Positions 45,125 through 56,000 of a stretch of DNA of 64,000 nt are shown one piece after another; within the stretch, counting starts at the first letter, position 1, and each line of letters opens with the position of its first letter. The notes below the pieces were generated by a model. That model saw only the letters and a list, made by a program, of their open reading frames with translations. It did not search any database and was not told the DNA's origin. The DNA comes from Hysterangium stoloniferum (taxonomy: Eukaryota; Basidiomycota; Agaricomycetes; Hysterangiales; Hysterangiaceae), in assembly GCA_015178975.1 (NCBI GenBank), contig WHVD01000025.1:124001-188000 (forward strand). Reading direction: 5' to 3'. The translations under genes were made by a program, and so were the position numbers.

Positions 45125-47463
45125 TTAGATTCGATAAATAGTCTTGTAAGCTCTAAGAAGAGCGGGAGCGTTATGAAGGTCATTGCCGTTTAACCAGGTG
45201 TCCTCCTCCGGTCCATATCCTTTCCATCGAACTTGGAAAAGGAGTTGATTTCGATGCTTTTTGTGCCCTACTATAGCTTCTACTTTGTACTCCTCGTCGT
45301 TACGATTGAGTTCTTGAGGATTCTCGAGTAGCTCCCTGGATCTGAATTCCTTAGGGGAGAGATGGTACTTTTTAAGATGGGGTGTAATTGATATTCTGAG
45401 GGAATGCAGAGTCGAAAGACTTGAGGATTGATCTTCTCCAAGACTTCGAACGGCCCTATCCATCTTTGTATAAGTTTCCTTCTGGGTCCCTTGGCTTCGA
45501 TGAGCTCAAGAGAATGGGGATTGAGCAGAACATGATCTCCCTCTGAGATATCTTCCACCAATCTCTGTCTCTTATTGTAGCTGTGAGCTTGCATTTCTTG
45601 TGCTCACGCAATCAAATCCCGCACCACTTGTCGATGGTTTTCCAATTCTAAGATCCATTGGTCGGCTACGGGGCTATCCAATAATTCTCTGGGAACCACA
45701 GGGTCATCCCCTCCTAGACAGCGAGACATTCCTCTCAGTAAGTAGCCCATCAGCAAAAAGGCCAGCACATAGCTTGTTGAGCTTTGAACCGTTGAATTGT
45801 AGGTATGAGCCACTACTTGAGTCCATTTAGACCATTCCTCCTTCGAAGAAGCGCAGTATGCTCTGAGCATTTTCTCCACGATAGCATTGGCATTCTCTGT
45901 TTGACCATCGGTTTGAGGATGGTGGGACGAGGATAGTGCAAGGGCACTTCCGTATACCTTGCAGACCTCTCTCCAGAACCTACAGGTCCACCTCTTGTCT
46001 CGATCACAGATTATCCTTGAAGGTAGGCCGAAAGGAGCGGCCACTTTATTCACGAAGATTCGTGTGAATCCCTCTGCAGATAGATCTGAAGTTGTGGGTT
46101 CACAAATTAAGAAACATGTGAGTTTATCCATGGCGATGAAGATGGCTGAATAAGCACTCTCTGTAGAAGGACGCAATCCGGTAATCAGGTCCATCAAGAC
46201 AACCTCAAACGGCCTTAGGGGTACATCTGTGGGTCGAAGAGCTCCTTGTCGAGTGGAATGATCGACCTTAGTTTTCTGGCATATGTCACAGCTGCGAGCG
46301 TATGCCACGCAGTCGTACAACATCCTCGGCCAGAAGAAATGGTCTTTCATCAGCCTAAAGAGTCTGTGGCCACCGAAGGGGTTATCATGTATCAGCTTGA
46401 GTATGGTTGACATCATGCTGCTAGGAACGCAGATTCGACTTTTCCAGACTGAATCTCGAAAGAACAATATCTTATTCTTGCTGATGAAATAATGTGAAGG
46501 AGTAGCTACCATGTTTGGAGAAATGGGATCGGCGGCGTAATGATTTCTGAAGGCAGGATCCTTCTGGTATCCATCGCAAAGTTCCTTAGCATAATTTTTG
46601 TCAATCTCTATAAGCAATTGTGGATTCAAGAGAGTAAAATTTGCCTCATCGGTTTCATCATTTCTGGGGAGGTTGTGCAAGTCCCATGTCATTTGGGGGA
46701 CCTCTTCCATGGTTCCGACTGGTTCAACTAACTCGTGATGAGTGAGAAAGATGGCCTTTTCCGCTGGTTTGTTCTCCCATAACATCTCGTTGTCATTCCG
46801 GTTGTAAGAATCCGCTACGATTGGTAAGAGGTCATCTCTCGTGGGGCTAGCACAGTCAGGTACTCGAGGAAGTCTAGACAGTGGGTCAACATTGTTGTGT
46901 ATCTGTCCTGCTCTATGTAGGATTTCCAGACCAGGGTATGCAGTGTATACCGCCTCCCATGCAGCCAGTCAACGATTAGTATTCTCGTAAGATCTGGCCC
47001 CTTGTAACGCTGCATGGTCAGTGATCAAAAGGATATGTTCTCCCTCGATAAAGGGCTGGAAATGGACTAATTCTTCTTTAGCGGCTAACACTTCTCACTC
47101 TGTGGCTGAGTAGTTACATTCTGCTTTCTTGAGTGTACGGCTCCAATAGGTGATAATGTGTTCAACCGTGACACTGGTGTCGTCAAATTTGGTGACCCAG
47201 GAATCCGTCCAAGTGAATTCCGGCTCCTTGGTTTTATAACGAGTAACAAAAATGGGCACGTCTCGTGATTGATTGAAGGCTGCTCTTTCTTAGGTATAAA
47301 TTTTCGTATCCTTTAGGTCCTTAAGCATCATTTTCTGTATTTGTTGGAGACAACATCCTAGCGCGAAGTCCGAAGTGTCTGTGTATAACCGATAAGGCAT
47401 ACCGCTTGTGGGGTGTCCAAGCACTGGAGCTGAGCTCAATGCAACCTTGATGTCTTCAAAAGC
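45125..47463 (-). pseudogene. Element 2 RNase H, integrase and chromodomain
   Basis: A 393-codon open frame (46785-45604) holds most of the integrase: CDICQKTKVDH, VVLMDLITGL, CDRDKRWTC and TDGQTENANAIVEKML (D, D, E residues visible). The zinc region reads HDNPFGGHRL, five residues shorter than HDNPFEGAHAGGHRL in elements 1 and 3, so one His is lost. GPFEVLEKINPQVF and the chromodomain (YKVEAIVGHKKHRNQLLFQV, RWKGYGPEEDTW) lie at 45594-45125, ending TIYRI-TAA. RNase H upstream (46996-47463) is in short frames. Confidence 0.85.
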
Positions 47464-48477
47464 TCAGGTGTGTTTGGAATCCCAATTCCAATGAACGCCT
47501 TTCTTTAAGAGGTTGAAGAGTGGAGCAACCGTCCAGGAGTAAAATGGTATGTAAGCAGAGAAGTACAGAACCATCCCTAGAAAATGTTGAAGATCTGCTA
47601 TCTTAGAAGGTGTAGCTAATTCTAATATAGTGGTGACCTTTTCTTGATCGGTCGAAAAGCCGAGTCTAGACACCTTATGTCCTAGTAGTAGAATCGAATT
47701 ATACCCCACGTAGCACTTTTTAGGTGAGAGAGTGATTCCTGCTGCAATTATGGCTGGTAGAACCTGGTCTAAATGCTCTAGATGATCGTCCCATGTCTTA
47801 GAAAAGATCATGATGTTGTCAATATAAACTAGGCAGAATATCCATAAGTAAGGTGCAAGTACAGTTTGCATAACCCTTTGGAATATAGAAGGTCCATTAC
47901 AAAGTCCAAAGGGCATTCTCCTGAATTGCCACAGTCCTCGATGGGATCTGAAGGCGGTCTTCCGCTTGTCTTCCTCTAACATTTCAAGTTGGGTAAAACC
48001 GGCTAGTGCATCGAAGGAAGATAAGATGTTGGATCCCGAGAGCACTTGCATGATTTCCGACTGGCGTGGCAGTGGAAATTTGTTGGGAACTGTTAGGCTG
48101 TTCAACTTTCTATAATAAATCACTACTCGTGGTTTCCCATTGTGATAGATGACAAAGGCTGGCACCCCCCAAGGACTCTTGGACGGTTCTATTACCCCCT
48201 GTTGGAACCAAGTATCCATTTGTTCATCAATGACTTTCCTATTAGCTGGGGAGGTTGGAAACATTGACATTGAAATAGGTTGCGCGCCCTCTTTCAACGG
48301 GACATTGACCTTGACATCTACTTGTCCTAAATGCCCGTCTACTCCAAAGGCTAGGACGTTCTTAGTTAATACCGACTCCAAGCGGGAGGAGACGTCAGTA
48401 GGGATGTCAGGTCCTACGTTAACCAGCTTATGCAGATCTTCTGCATGAAACATTTCCGTGGTGGCAACCTCTGACAT
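47464..48477 (-). pseudogene. Element 2 reverse transcriptase
   Basis: A 337-codon open frame: ESVLTKNVLAFGVDGHLGQV, EPSKSPWGVPAFVIYHNGKP, LNSLTVPNKFPLPRQSEIMQ, FDALAGFTQLEMLEEDKRKT, MPFGLCNGPSIFQRVMQT, FCLVYIDNIMIFSK and LLGHKVSRLGFS. The second catalytic Asp of the YxDD box is Asn (YIDN), a change expected to abolish polymerisation. Element 3 shares the same change; element 1 has LDD. Confidence 0.88.
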
Positions 48478-48516
48478 TTTAGGGCCTGCCGGGTCGAAAT
48501 TGTCTGTGAGTTCCCA

Positions 48517-49436
48517 TTATGGGGGCAGTCCAGAAGATTGAGGATTAAGGACACGCTCCTCTTCTATTCTTGATAGACTTTCGACGAGATGGGCGATCTT
48601 GGTTGCCATTGACTGCATCGATGCCTTCTCAGTTGAAGATCTAGGCGTCTGGGCCCATTTGTTCGCATCGTGAATTAATCCAACGGTTTCCCCTTGTCTG
48701 ATGATTCTTGGCGTCAGAGAAGGATTAGCGAGAGGTATCGTGGCACATTCCCTAGAGATGGCAGTGGTGGGAGCAGCTAGTATACTCCCGTCGTCATTCT
48801 GCAAGACAACTCCCTTGACTATCCATTGGTCACCAATAAGATCTCCCACAAAGATTGGTACTAATCAAGCCGATTCCAGTTCTATAGTACAATCACGCAC
48901 TCCTTTGTCTGGTTTGGAAGTCAATTCAGGTGAGTCATTGGCTAGTTCCTCAAGAGGGATCTTACTAATCAAGAAGGCTAAAGGCTGCGGCTCCTTGGAA
49001 GAACTGGCTGGGATAGATCCCACTCTCCCTGGCAAAATCAATCTAGAGCCCAGTAGTTGGTCTCACAGTGTCCCAATCTCATAGTTCACATGAAAGTCTT
49101 CTCCAAGAAGAATCAGGACGGTCATACCTCGGACAACATACATTTCGGCAGTAAATTTAAGGAGCATACCAGTGTCGTCCTCGAGATAAATGGGGACATT
49201 GACGTATCCTAATACTTTGGCATTACCGGTAAGTTGTACAAGGCACAGCTTGAGTCCTTGCTTGAGCTTGGGGTGGTCCTCTAGTTCCTTATAAAAGTCC
49301 TCCGAAATTAAGGAGAGGTCAGCCCCAGCGTCCAGCCTGATTTTAATAGGATTTGAGGCTTCTGAGTTCCCTATGCATCCGTAGATATGTAATGCTGAAA
49401 TCCCAATACTGGAATATCCACCCAGAGGGTCCAATT
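48517..49436 (-). pseudogene. Element 2 protease and linker
   Basis: Protease frame 49434-49063: YSSIGISALHIYGCIGNSEA, active site IRLDAGADLSLISEDF (D-A-G), and GMTVLILLGEDFHVNYEIG. The linker 48849-48517 is acidic/polar (QWIVKGVVLQNDDGSILAAP). It is truncated at the N-terminus where a foreign-looking segment begins at 49437. Confidence 0.8.
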
Positions 49437-49876
49437 CTTCGTTTGCGTATTTTACTTTAAGGGGTCAGTTAAGGTGAAATCAGAGGAGACTTGATAAGAT
49501 GGTTTTGGGAGTGCTCTACCCTTATGGTGATTCCATCCAGGTACCCGATTTGCCCATCTCCACAACTAGTTCATTTGTTCGTACCCTGAATGGGTCTCCC
49601 AACACTCGTTTCCTTCATTCGCTCAATCGTCCCATTATTTTGTAAGACTTCCCGTCAGATATGAGGATGCAAGTTGCAGACCGTCTTCAGGAAAAGGGAA
49701 TGGAAATCTGCACTCCCCTCTATCAACCTCAGCCTCGTCGACCTTTGAATACGGTCAAAATTGAGAGAGAAATTGCAATGGAACCTAGCCCTCCCCCCAT
49801 CAGGGAATTCACCGCTCTCGCGTTGCGTTCGAACGAATTCCAGGTAATTCTAATGTCGGTAATGAGCAAACTGCGA
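49437..49876 (+). other. Segment with an opposite-strand protein-like frame
   Basis: Between gag N-terminus and protease of minus-strand element 2, this 440 bp reads best on the plus strand: SFVRTLNGSPNTRFLHSLNR, then MRMQVADRLQEKGMEICTPL, PLNTVKIEREIAMEPSPPPI and FTALALRSNEFQVILMS up to about 49870. The capsid and zinc knuckle expected here (present in element 1) are absent. It may be an inverted or captured fragment. I cannot assign the protein. Confidence 0.4.
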
Positions 49877-50665
49877 CTAGGAATCGATCAGTCGCCAACA
49901 GGGGTCCCGAGTGATCCTGTTAAGAGACTCCTCCAACATCCGGATGTATATATACTGGTAGTCAACCTTGGGGACGATGTGATCCCCACCGAGTAGGACG
50001 TGAAGGATTTGCAATGTGTCATCGTGTGTGCGGAGCACTTTGAGAAATAAGGACAACACTTCTTGTTTAAGAATTGTCCTTCCTCCTTCCATAACAGAAG
50101 TAACCTCACTCGACCATTCAGGAATCGAGCGGGTCAGATCCTCAAGGGTTCCAGGTCGCGTGAATAGATCCTGCACCGATAAAATGGCCTGATAAGGACC
50201 TAACCAGACTGCTACAGTCACTGGTAAAAGAGGGTAATCCGTATTGTACTCCTCCACGAAGGGAGTAACCTGATCCGCAGGGATTTGATCGGTGTAGTAC
50301 GCATCCCATTGTAAGTCGATGGGCTGAGCGTAAACCATGTGACCCCCAAAGAATTGCTTAAGGATGACCTGCCTAGGCGGGAACGAGAGAATGGGTTCAG
50401 GAGCACGGGTAGTCTCGACATTAGCTCCAGGAATGTTCAACTGCCCAGTTGACGGATGTTCTTCACGTGGACTTGGGGGGGCATCCATTGACGGTCCAGC
50501 TGCTGCTCTGAGGGAACTTCCAGGAGGAACTGGTTTTTGAAAAGTCAATGAAGACTTCCTCATGGTGACGTTATGGGGTGGTTCCAGACTTGCAGGTCTT
50601 TGACGAGGTTTTGAACTACTCAGGGTCATTGAAGATCTCAGCGTTTGGTTCTTGCCAGTGGTCAT
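49877..50665 (-). pseudogene. Element 2 gag N-terminal region
   Basis: A 262-codon open frame starting MTTGKNQTLRSSMTLSS at 50665, 79 bp inside the 5' LTR. Ser/Pro-rich N-terminus, then a folded-looking part (FFGGHMVYAQPIDLQWDAYY, VAVWLGPYQAILSVQDLFTR). It is the expected position of Gag. No zinc knuckle: the frame ends at LIDS-TAG where the downstream gag has been lost. Confidence 0.65.
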
Positions 50666-50744
50666 TTACATGCTTAGAAGCTAATAGTCGTAAAGTATCG
50701 TTTTTTTCTTCGTAGGGAAAGAGTGGTCTGGCCCGGATCACCAC

Positions 50745-51368
50745 TGTGAAGAGTGGTGGAAGTTCTAATCATTCTATATATGAAGAATATCGACCATTTA
50801 GGTACAACACTAAGATGTATTGACTGTCTAAGTCTAATACAGACTGGATGTGTATTGACTACTTAGTTCAATACGGTAGAGAGAAGTAGCTATCTAGAGT
50901 AAAGTAGAGAGATAGTATGAATAAGTAGAATCGACTGTTAAGTGCGATTCTGGGTGACTGCTCGAGTGTCAAGTAGAGTAACTAGAGAGTCGAATAATAG
51001 AGTAGCATGGATGTAGTCCACGCGGGTTGAGATAAGGATTGAGTTTCGACTGGTACAGTTCGAAACTCTGATTGAGTAGATAGCTAAAGCCCATCTGTGA
51101 CGGTCGAGACGATACACCAATCACAACTTACAGGACACTAACAGGTGTCTGGTTAAGTCGTGGTTGCAGTGTAAAAGTGTCTGAGTTTTAACTACAGGCG
51201 CTAGAATACATAAGTATGCACCCACAAGAGTCGATGTACTGCATACATAGGTTGTCGAACTAATTATAGATGTATAATAAAATAGAGAGAAAACAGAAAT
51301 AATAAAGGGAATATAGTAAGAGCTCATCCGACTATATTTCTTGAGTGTATTTCACCATACCTCTCACA
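50745..51368 (-). repeat. 5' LTR of element 2 (family A)
   Basis: 624 bp, TGTGAAGAGTGG to ACCTCTCACA. The primer site TGGTGATCCGGGCC (minus strand) follows inside. Outside is CCTGGTGCTTATTACAC, which matches the interior of LTR-D copy 1. Confidence 0.9.
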
Positions 51369-51427
51369 CCTGGTGCTTATTACACAGCGTGCGGGAAAAG
51401 CTGTCACAACAGGTGACAATTGTCACA

Positions 51428-51690
51428 AGGGCACATGGTCACAAAGGCATGTGATGGTCACAAAGGTGCGCGATGGTTACAAAGGCACACGATGGTCACA
51501 AAGGTGCATAACGGTCACAAAGGCGTGTGACGGTCACAAAGGTGCATGATGGTCACAAAGGCTCGTGACGGTCACAGAGGCATGCGATGGTCACAAAGGT
51601 GTGTGACGGTCACAAAGGCATGTGATGGTCACAAAGGTGTGTGACAGTCATAGAGGCGTGTGATGGTCACAAAGGCGCATGACAGTCACA
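51428..51690. repeat. 19-bp minisatellite, about 14 units
   Basis: Tandem units of GGTCACAAAGGCATGTGAT form with variation in the last nine bases and in GGTCACAAAG (GGTTACAAAG, GGTCACAGAG). It occupies the same place in LTR-D as the 5-unit minisatellite of copy 1 but with a different consensus. Confidence 0.9.
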
Positions 51691-51768
51691 GTGTGTGTCA
51701 GTCACAGCGTGTGACAGTCACAAGATGTGAAGGGTGTCATATGTGCACAGGCGTGAGAGCATTATGTC

Positions 51769-52503
51769 TGTTAAGAACTGAAAACTGACTAATATCGGTG
51801 GCCGACAGGGACCGATCGGAAGGACTTGGCTTCAGCTTATGTGCTGCACCCTCGCAAATATCCGTAGCATGTCCTTAAATTTCAGATGGGCGAAGACTAA
51901 TCCTAAAGAGTTCCTTTCAGCGAGGTACCAATCAGGACCGAAGGATAAGTCGAGTGTCAGGCCAAGGGGTCAGGGCCAGAAGTGGGCGAGCACACGTGAA
52001 GGCGGATGAGGGGATCCTTAGTATGAGACTGCTACAGATGTAAGAGGGTATTCTGAGTCGATATTCTGATTGCCCAGTAACTACAATTACAGCGGGTTCA
52101 TATACAAGTAACAGGCGTCTAGAAAATACTAATGGGGAGAAAGGCGGAAAATGGTATTAACAATAAGCTCGACTAGGAACAGGAAGTTTATGATTAGTTC
52201 AGAGGCCGATGATAACCGAGAGTGGAATTATGGTAAAAGGAAATAGTTCGAGGACTACAAATATAGATAGACATATGTGAAACATAGGATAGAGTGGATC
52301 ATCATAATAAAAGGGATGTATCAAAAGTTTAACCAGATAGTATGAGTATATTTTGATGTGGGCATAAATGGAGTTTGATCACCGCGAAAACATACATCAG
52401 CATCGGGGGCGATGGTTTCCGATGTGGTAACTTGAACAATAACTTGAATCATCAATAGGTGGCGATAACCTCGGGGCCAAATGGCTGCAACACGGTCGTA
52501 ACA
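51769..52503. repeat. Solo LTR, family F
   Basis: 735 bp, TGTTAAGAACTG to CGGTCGTAACA, with perfect ATGTC duplications at 51764-51768 and 52504-52508. The uninterrupted site is seen in LTR-D copy 1 (CATTATGTCATCATATATGC in reverse). No coding content. Confidence 0.9.
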
Positions 52504-52602
52504 ATGTCATCATATATGCTACTACAGCAAAAACTGGAAACTCCCTGGAATATTCCAGTGGCTTCCAATGGAACAGTAGTTAATAGGTACTAATATATAA
52601 GA

Positions 52603-52776
52603 TTCCAGAATGTTCTATTGTGCCAAGAACATTCTATAGTGTCTTAGAAAGTAGTTAGAACCTTCCACAATGCTCTAGAAAATTCTAGAAAATTCTAAAT
52701 GACATCATTCCTCCCAGAATGACATCATTCAATCTTCTAGAATCTTCTAAATGTCTCAGACTAAAATGTATATAAG
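52603..52776 (+). promoter_or_regulatory. Heat-shock-element array and TATA box of LTR-D copy 2
   Basis: TTCcaGAAtgTTC at 52603-52615, GAAcaTTC at 52627-52634, GAAccTTC at 52658-52665, the four-unit GAAaaTTCtaGAAaaTTC at 52678-52695, and TTCtaGAAtcTTC at 52735-52747, then TATATAAG at 52769-52776. Spacing of alternating GAA/TTC blocks is exact. The last site is about 22 bp from the TATA box. This mirrors copy 1, though individual sites have shifted. Confidence 0.75.
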
Positions 52777-53162
52777 GAGCTCAGCTCCAGCCTTGAATAT
52801 GAATCAATCAAGTCATATCATCCCATCAATACACCACATCTGTGTGTCACTGCAGCAAGCAGGCTACTCCACCCCAATCTGGGTGGTTGGACATCTAATT
52901 CCACCTCTATCAGAGCTGTTGGAAACCCTTGCCACCTCTATCAGAGTTGTTGGCCCAATTAGATCCCTTGTCACCTCAATCTGAGCTGTTGACTGATCTG
53001 TTGTTCCCCCTGTCACCTCAATCTGAGTTGTTGACTTTAATTTGTTCCCCCTTGCCTCTTAGTTGAATAGCTGGCTATTGTTTATATATTATTTCCACCT
53101 CAGTTAGAGTTGTTGGTTATCAACCAATAATATATAAATAATCTTATACTATAGTCACCTCT

Positions 53163-53829
53163 TGTGAAGGATAGGTCACATAGGAGGTGTGACTAAAGGC
53201 TCTAAGCCTTAGACCTTAAGCCACTTTATAATGCCATTATTTCCTTTCTGTTTTATATTTTTTATTCTCTCTTTATCACTCATAAATACGCTTTTTATTA
53301 GTTCGAGAGTCCATGTATGCTTGTGGGTGCTCTCACACACAAGAAGTATGTGTATGTCACAGTAGTAGTCACACGATACAAACTCAGACACTTTTCAACC
53401 CCGACAACTATCACCTGCACATGCAAGTACTGGTTCGGGGTCTTGTCTAAAACAAACCTCTACTCTATTTCTCTTCATAGAATTACAGTAACTACACTTC
53501 ACACTGAAACAGTCGAAGTCAGTTACTATTATTCGACTCGACTTCAAGCTCTTGCCTAGTGTGGTAAGAATATCCATCTTAACTCACTTTCTTAGGATAT
53601 TCTATCTCTTTCGCACAATATATACTTTCTCTTATCTACTCGGTCATCAGCCCAGCTAGCTACACAATTGAATCGTACCGTAAGGTCAATCTGCCCTTGT
53701 AATTATCTACCGATCGTACCTTAAAGGTCGATCGTAATCTACATCTTAACTACTAGTCGATTGTATTTCGTACTATTGCTAGTCGATAACAATTGTACAT
53801 TGAGTGGTAAACTACTCGACCCTTTACAC
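53163..53829 (+). repeat. Solo LTR, family G, copy 2
   Basis: TGTGAAGGATAGG to CCCTTTACAC, about 667 bp, nested in LTR-D copy 2. The empty site in copy 1 reads GTCACCTCTTAATTGAG in reverse. Flanks are CTCTT and CTTTT, the same imperfect pair as at the first LTR-G copy (exact LTR ends uncertain by one or two bases). Confidence 0.8.
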
Positions 53830-54508
53830 CTTTTAATTGAGTACTGATTATTAGTTTTCTTTACATTGTTATTTGTACTCTAAGACTTCAGTCACCTCTA
53901 GTTGAGTAATTTGACTGTTTATTACATTGCAAATAATCCCTGTTCCATTGCTCATTTATTGTGAATCAGTAAAGCATATTCACAAAACATCTTAAGTGTT
54001 TGAGCATAAATAAATACTGAGAATATTCTTGCAGAATCCTTAAGACTACATTAAGATCCTGATAAGTTAGTATCACAGTAGACCCTGTAGGTTAGTGTAA
54101 ATAAAGCATATATTAGCCAAATAAGTGTTTTATTCTATATCTAATCTTTTGACCTGTGTATAAATATTTTTACTGTTTGATAAATAGTCTAAAATATATA
54201 TAAACTAGCTAGAGTTGAAGTTAAATCTAGCTTCAGAATCAGTGAATTGTTATTCATATTTTAGTAATTGTTTTCACAGAAAAAGAACAAGCTTGCACAA
54301 GCAGCTCTCAAAACCTTCTTTGCAAAGTAGGGTGCATATATTCAAGTAAACTCTTGACTTCAGGGGTTCTAAGTCTATTCAGGCTGCCACTGATTAATAT
54401 CAAATACTTAAATTATTTTACCTTGCAGTGAATTGAGTATTTGCACATTTTGATAGAGCACTGGACTCCTTTTTCAGAAAATAGTATTAAAATAAGGCTA
54501 ATACATCA

Positions 54509-54715
54509 GTTGCTTTAGACACGAGTTCATCCCCAAATGAGAACGAAGCATCACAAGTCTATGTTTCTATATCAGACTGTGATTTCCTTGAGAAAGGAGA
54601 CTGGCTGGACGCTCATCGTCAGAACTGGAAAGATCTGACTGAGACGGGAGCCTTATTGTGGTCTAAACCTCCTACCATTGAGGAAATCATCGACGATGAA
54701 GTATTTGCAAACTGA
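54509..54715 (+). pseudogene. Element 3 gag C-terminus
   Basis: YVSISDCDFLEKGDWLDAHRQ near 54570 to IIDDEVFAN-TGA (54713-54715), matching the Gag end of element 1. After the TGA the same frame runs straight on into the protease region without another stop. Confidence 0.75.
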
Positions 54716-55930
54716 TCTAAAGAAATAAGTCAGACCTACGTTATAGAAGACCCCTCTGAGTTAGAGGGATCAGAGGAGGAGAACTTCCCCTTTGACCCAG
54801 GGCAGTTACCCAACTTAATTCCTTGTGAAGAGTTGGACTCTGAAGCGGATGACTTTGTTCCGAACACTCCACCCGAAGCACCTAATGGTAGACGTGTCAG
54901 GAGGAATGTCAAACTGGCCACAAGAAAGGAAAGCAAAAGACCCAGGGTCCAATACCCTCGATCCAGTCGGCTTATAAAAGAGGATTCGACCATCATTTAC
55001 CGCAGAAGGGATCCCCCAGGTGGATACTCCAGTATTGGGATCTCAGCATTACACATCTACGGATGCGTAGAGAACTCAGAAGCTGCTAATCCTATTAAAA
55101 TCAGGCTGGACACCAGAGCTGATCTTTCCTTAATTTTGGAGGATTTCTATAAGGAACTAGAGGACCACCCCAAGCTCAAGCAAGGACTTAAATTGCACCT
55201 CGTACAGCTTACCGGTAATGCTAAGGTCTTAGGATATGTTAATATCCCCATTTACCTCGAAGACGACACCAGTATGCTCCTTAAGTTTACTGCTGAAACG
55301 TACTTTGTCTGAGGCATGACCATTCCAATTCTTCTCGGAGAGGACTTTCACGTGAACTATGAGATTGGGACACTACGAGACCAGCCATTGGGCTCTAGCT
55401 TGATTCTGCCGGGGAGGGTGGGGTCTATCCCAGCCAGTTCCTCCAAGGAGCCGCAGCCTTTAGCTTTCTCGATTAGCAAGATCGCCTTTGAGGAACTAGC
55501 CAATGACTCACCTGAATTGACTTCCAAACCGGACAAAGGGGTGCATACTGAAAGAGTCACATGGGCCCTACAGGATTGTACTATAGAGCCGGAATCACCT
55601 CGACTAGTACCAATTTTTGTTGGAGATCTTATCAGTCACGAATGGATAGTCGAGGGAGTGGTCCTGCAGAATGACAATGGAAGTATACTAGCCGCTCCTA
55701 CCACGGCTATCTCTAGGGAATGCGCCGCGATACCTCTCACTAACCCCTCTCTGACACCAAGAATCATTAGACGAGGGGAAGCCGCTGGATTAATTCACAA
55801 CACGAACGAATGGGCTCAGACACCTAGATCTTCAACTGAGAGGGCATCATGCAGTCAACAGCAACCAAGATCACTCACCTCGCAGAGAGCCTATCAAGAA
55901 TAGAAGAGGAGCATGTCCTTAATCCTCAAC
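54716..55930 (+). pseudogene. Element 3 protease and linker
   Basis: SKEISQTYVIEDPSELEG, an acidic stretch, then YSSIGISALHIYGCVENSEA. The active-site region is mutated to IRLDTRADLSLI, so the D-A-G of elements 1 and 2 is lost. A TGA at about 55312 separates TYFV from GMTIPILLGEDFHVNYEIG. The linker continues (VPIFVGDLISHEWIVEGVVL) and frameshifts near 55850. Confidence 0.82.
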
Positions 55931-56000
55931 CTTCCAGACAGCCCCCAGAATGGGAACTCACAGACAATTTCAACCCAGCAGGCCCTAAACCGTCAGAGGT

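Larger units (their letters stand above)
40628..51368 (-). mobile_element. Element 2: chromovirus of family A with ORF3
   Basis: Minus strand: 5' LTR 50745-51368, primer site, gag N-terminus (50665-49877), an odd 440-bp segment, protease (49436-48517), RT (48477-47464), RNase H, integrase and chromodomain (47463-45125), ORF3 (44934-41207), 3' LTR 40628-41169 (its left end cut by element E). A solo LTR-E sits in ORF3. The right flank (CCTGG, 51369-51373) is internal LTR-D, so the element inserted into LTR-D copy 2. Most of gag is missing. Confidence 0.85.
51369..54508 (+). repeat. LTR-D copy 2, with nested LTR-F and LTR-G
   Basis: It matches LTR-D copy 1 in reverse: CCTGGTGCTTATTACACAGCG at the left and GGCTAATACATCA at the right. 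The left ~430 bp of the LTR are missing, cut by element 2, and the last two or three bases are lost at the right end. It interrupts gag of element 3 (TTAGACACGAG... resumes at 54512). Two later solo LTRs are nested inside. The heat-shock array and TATA box are kept. Confidence 0.78.
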
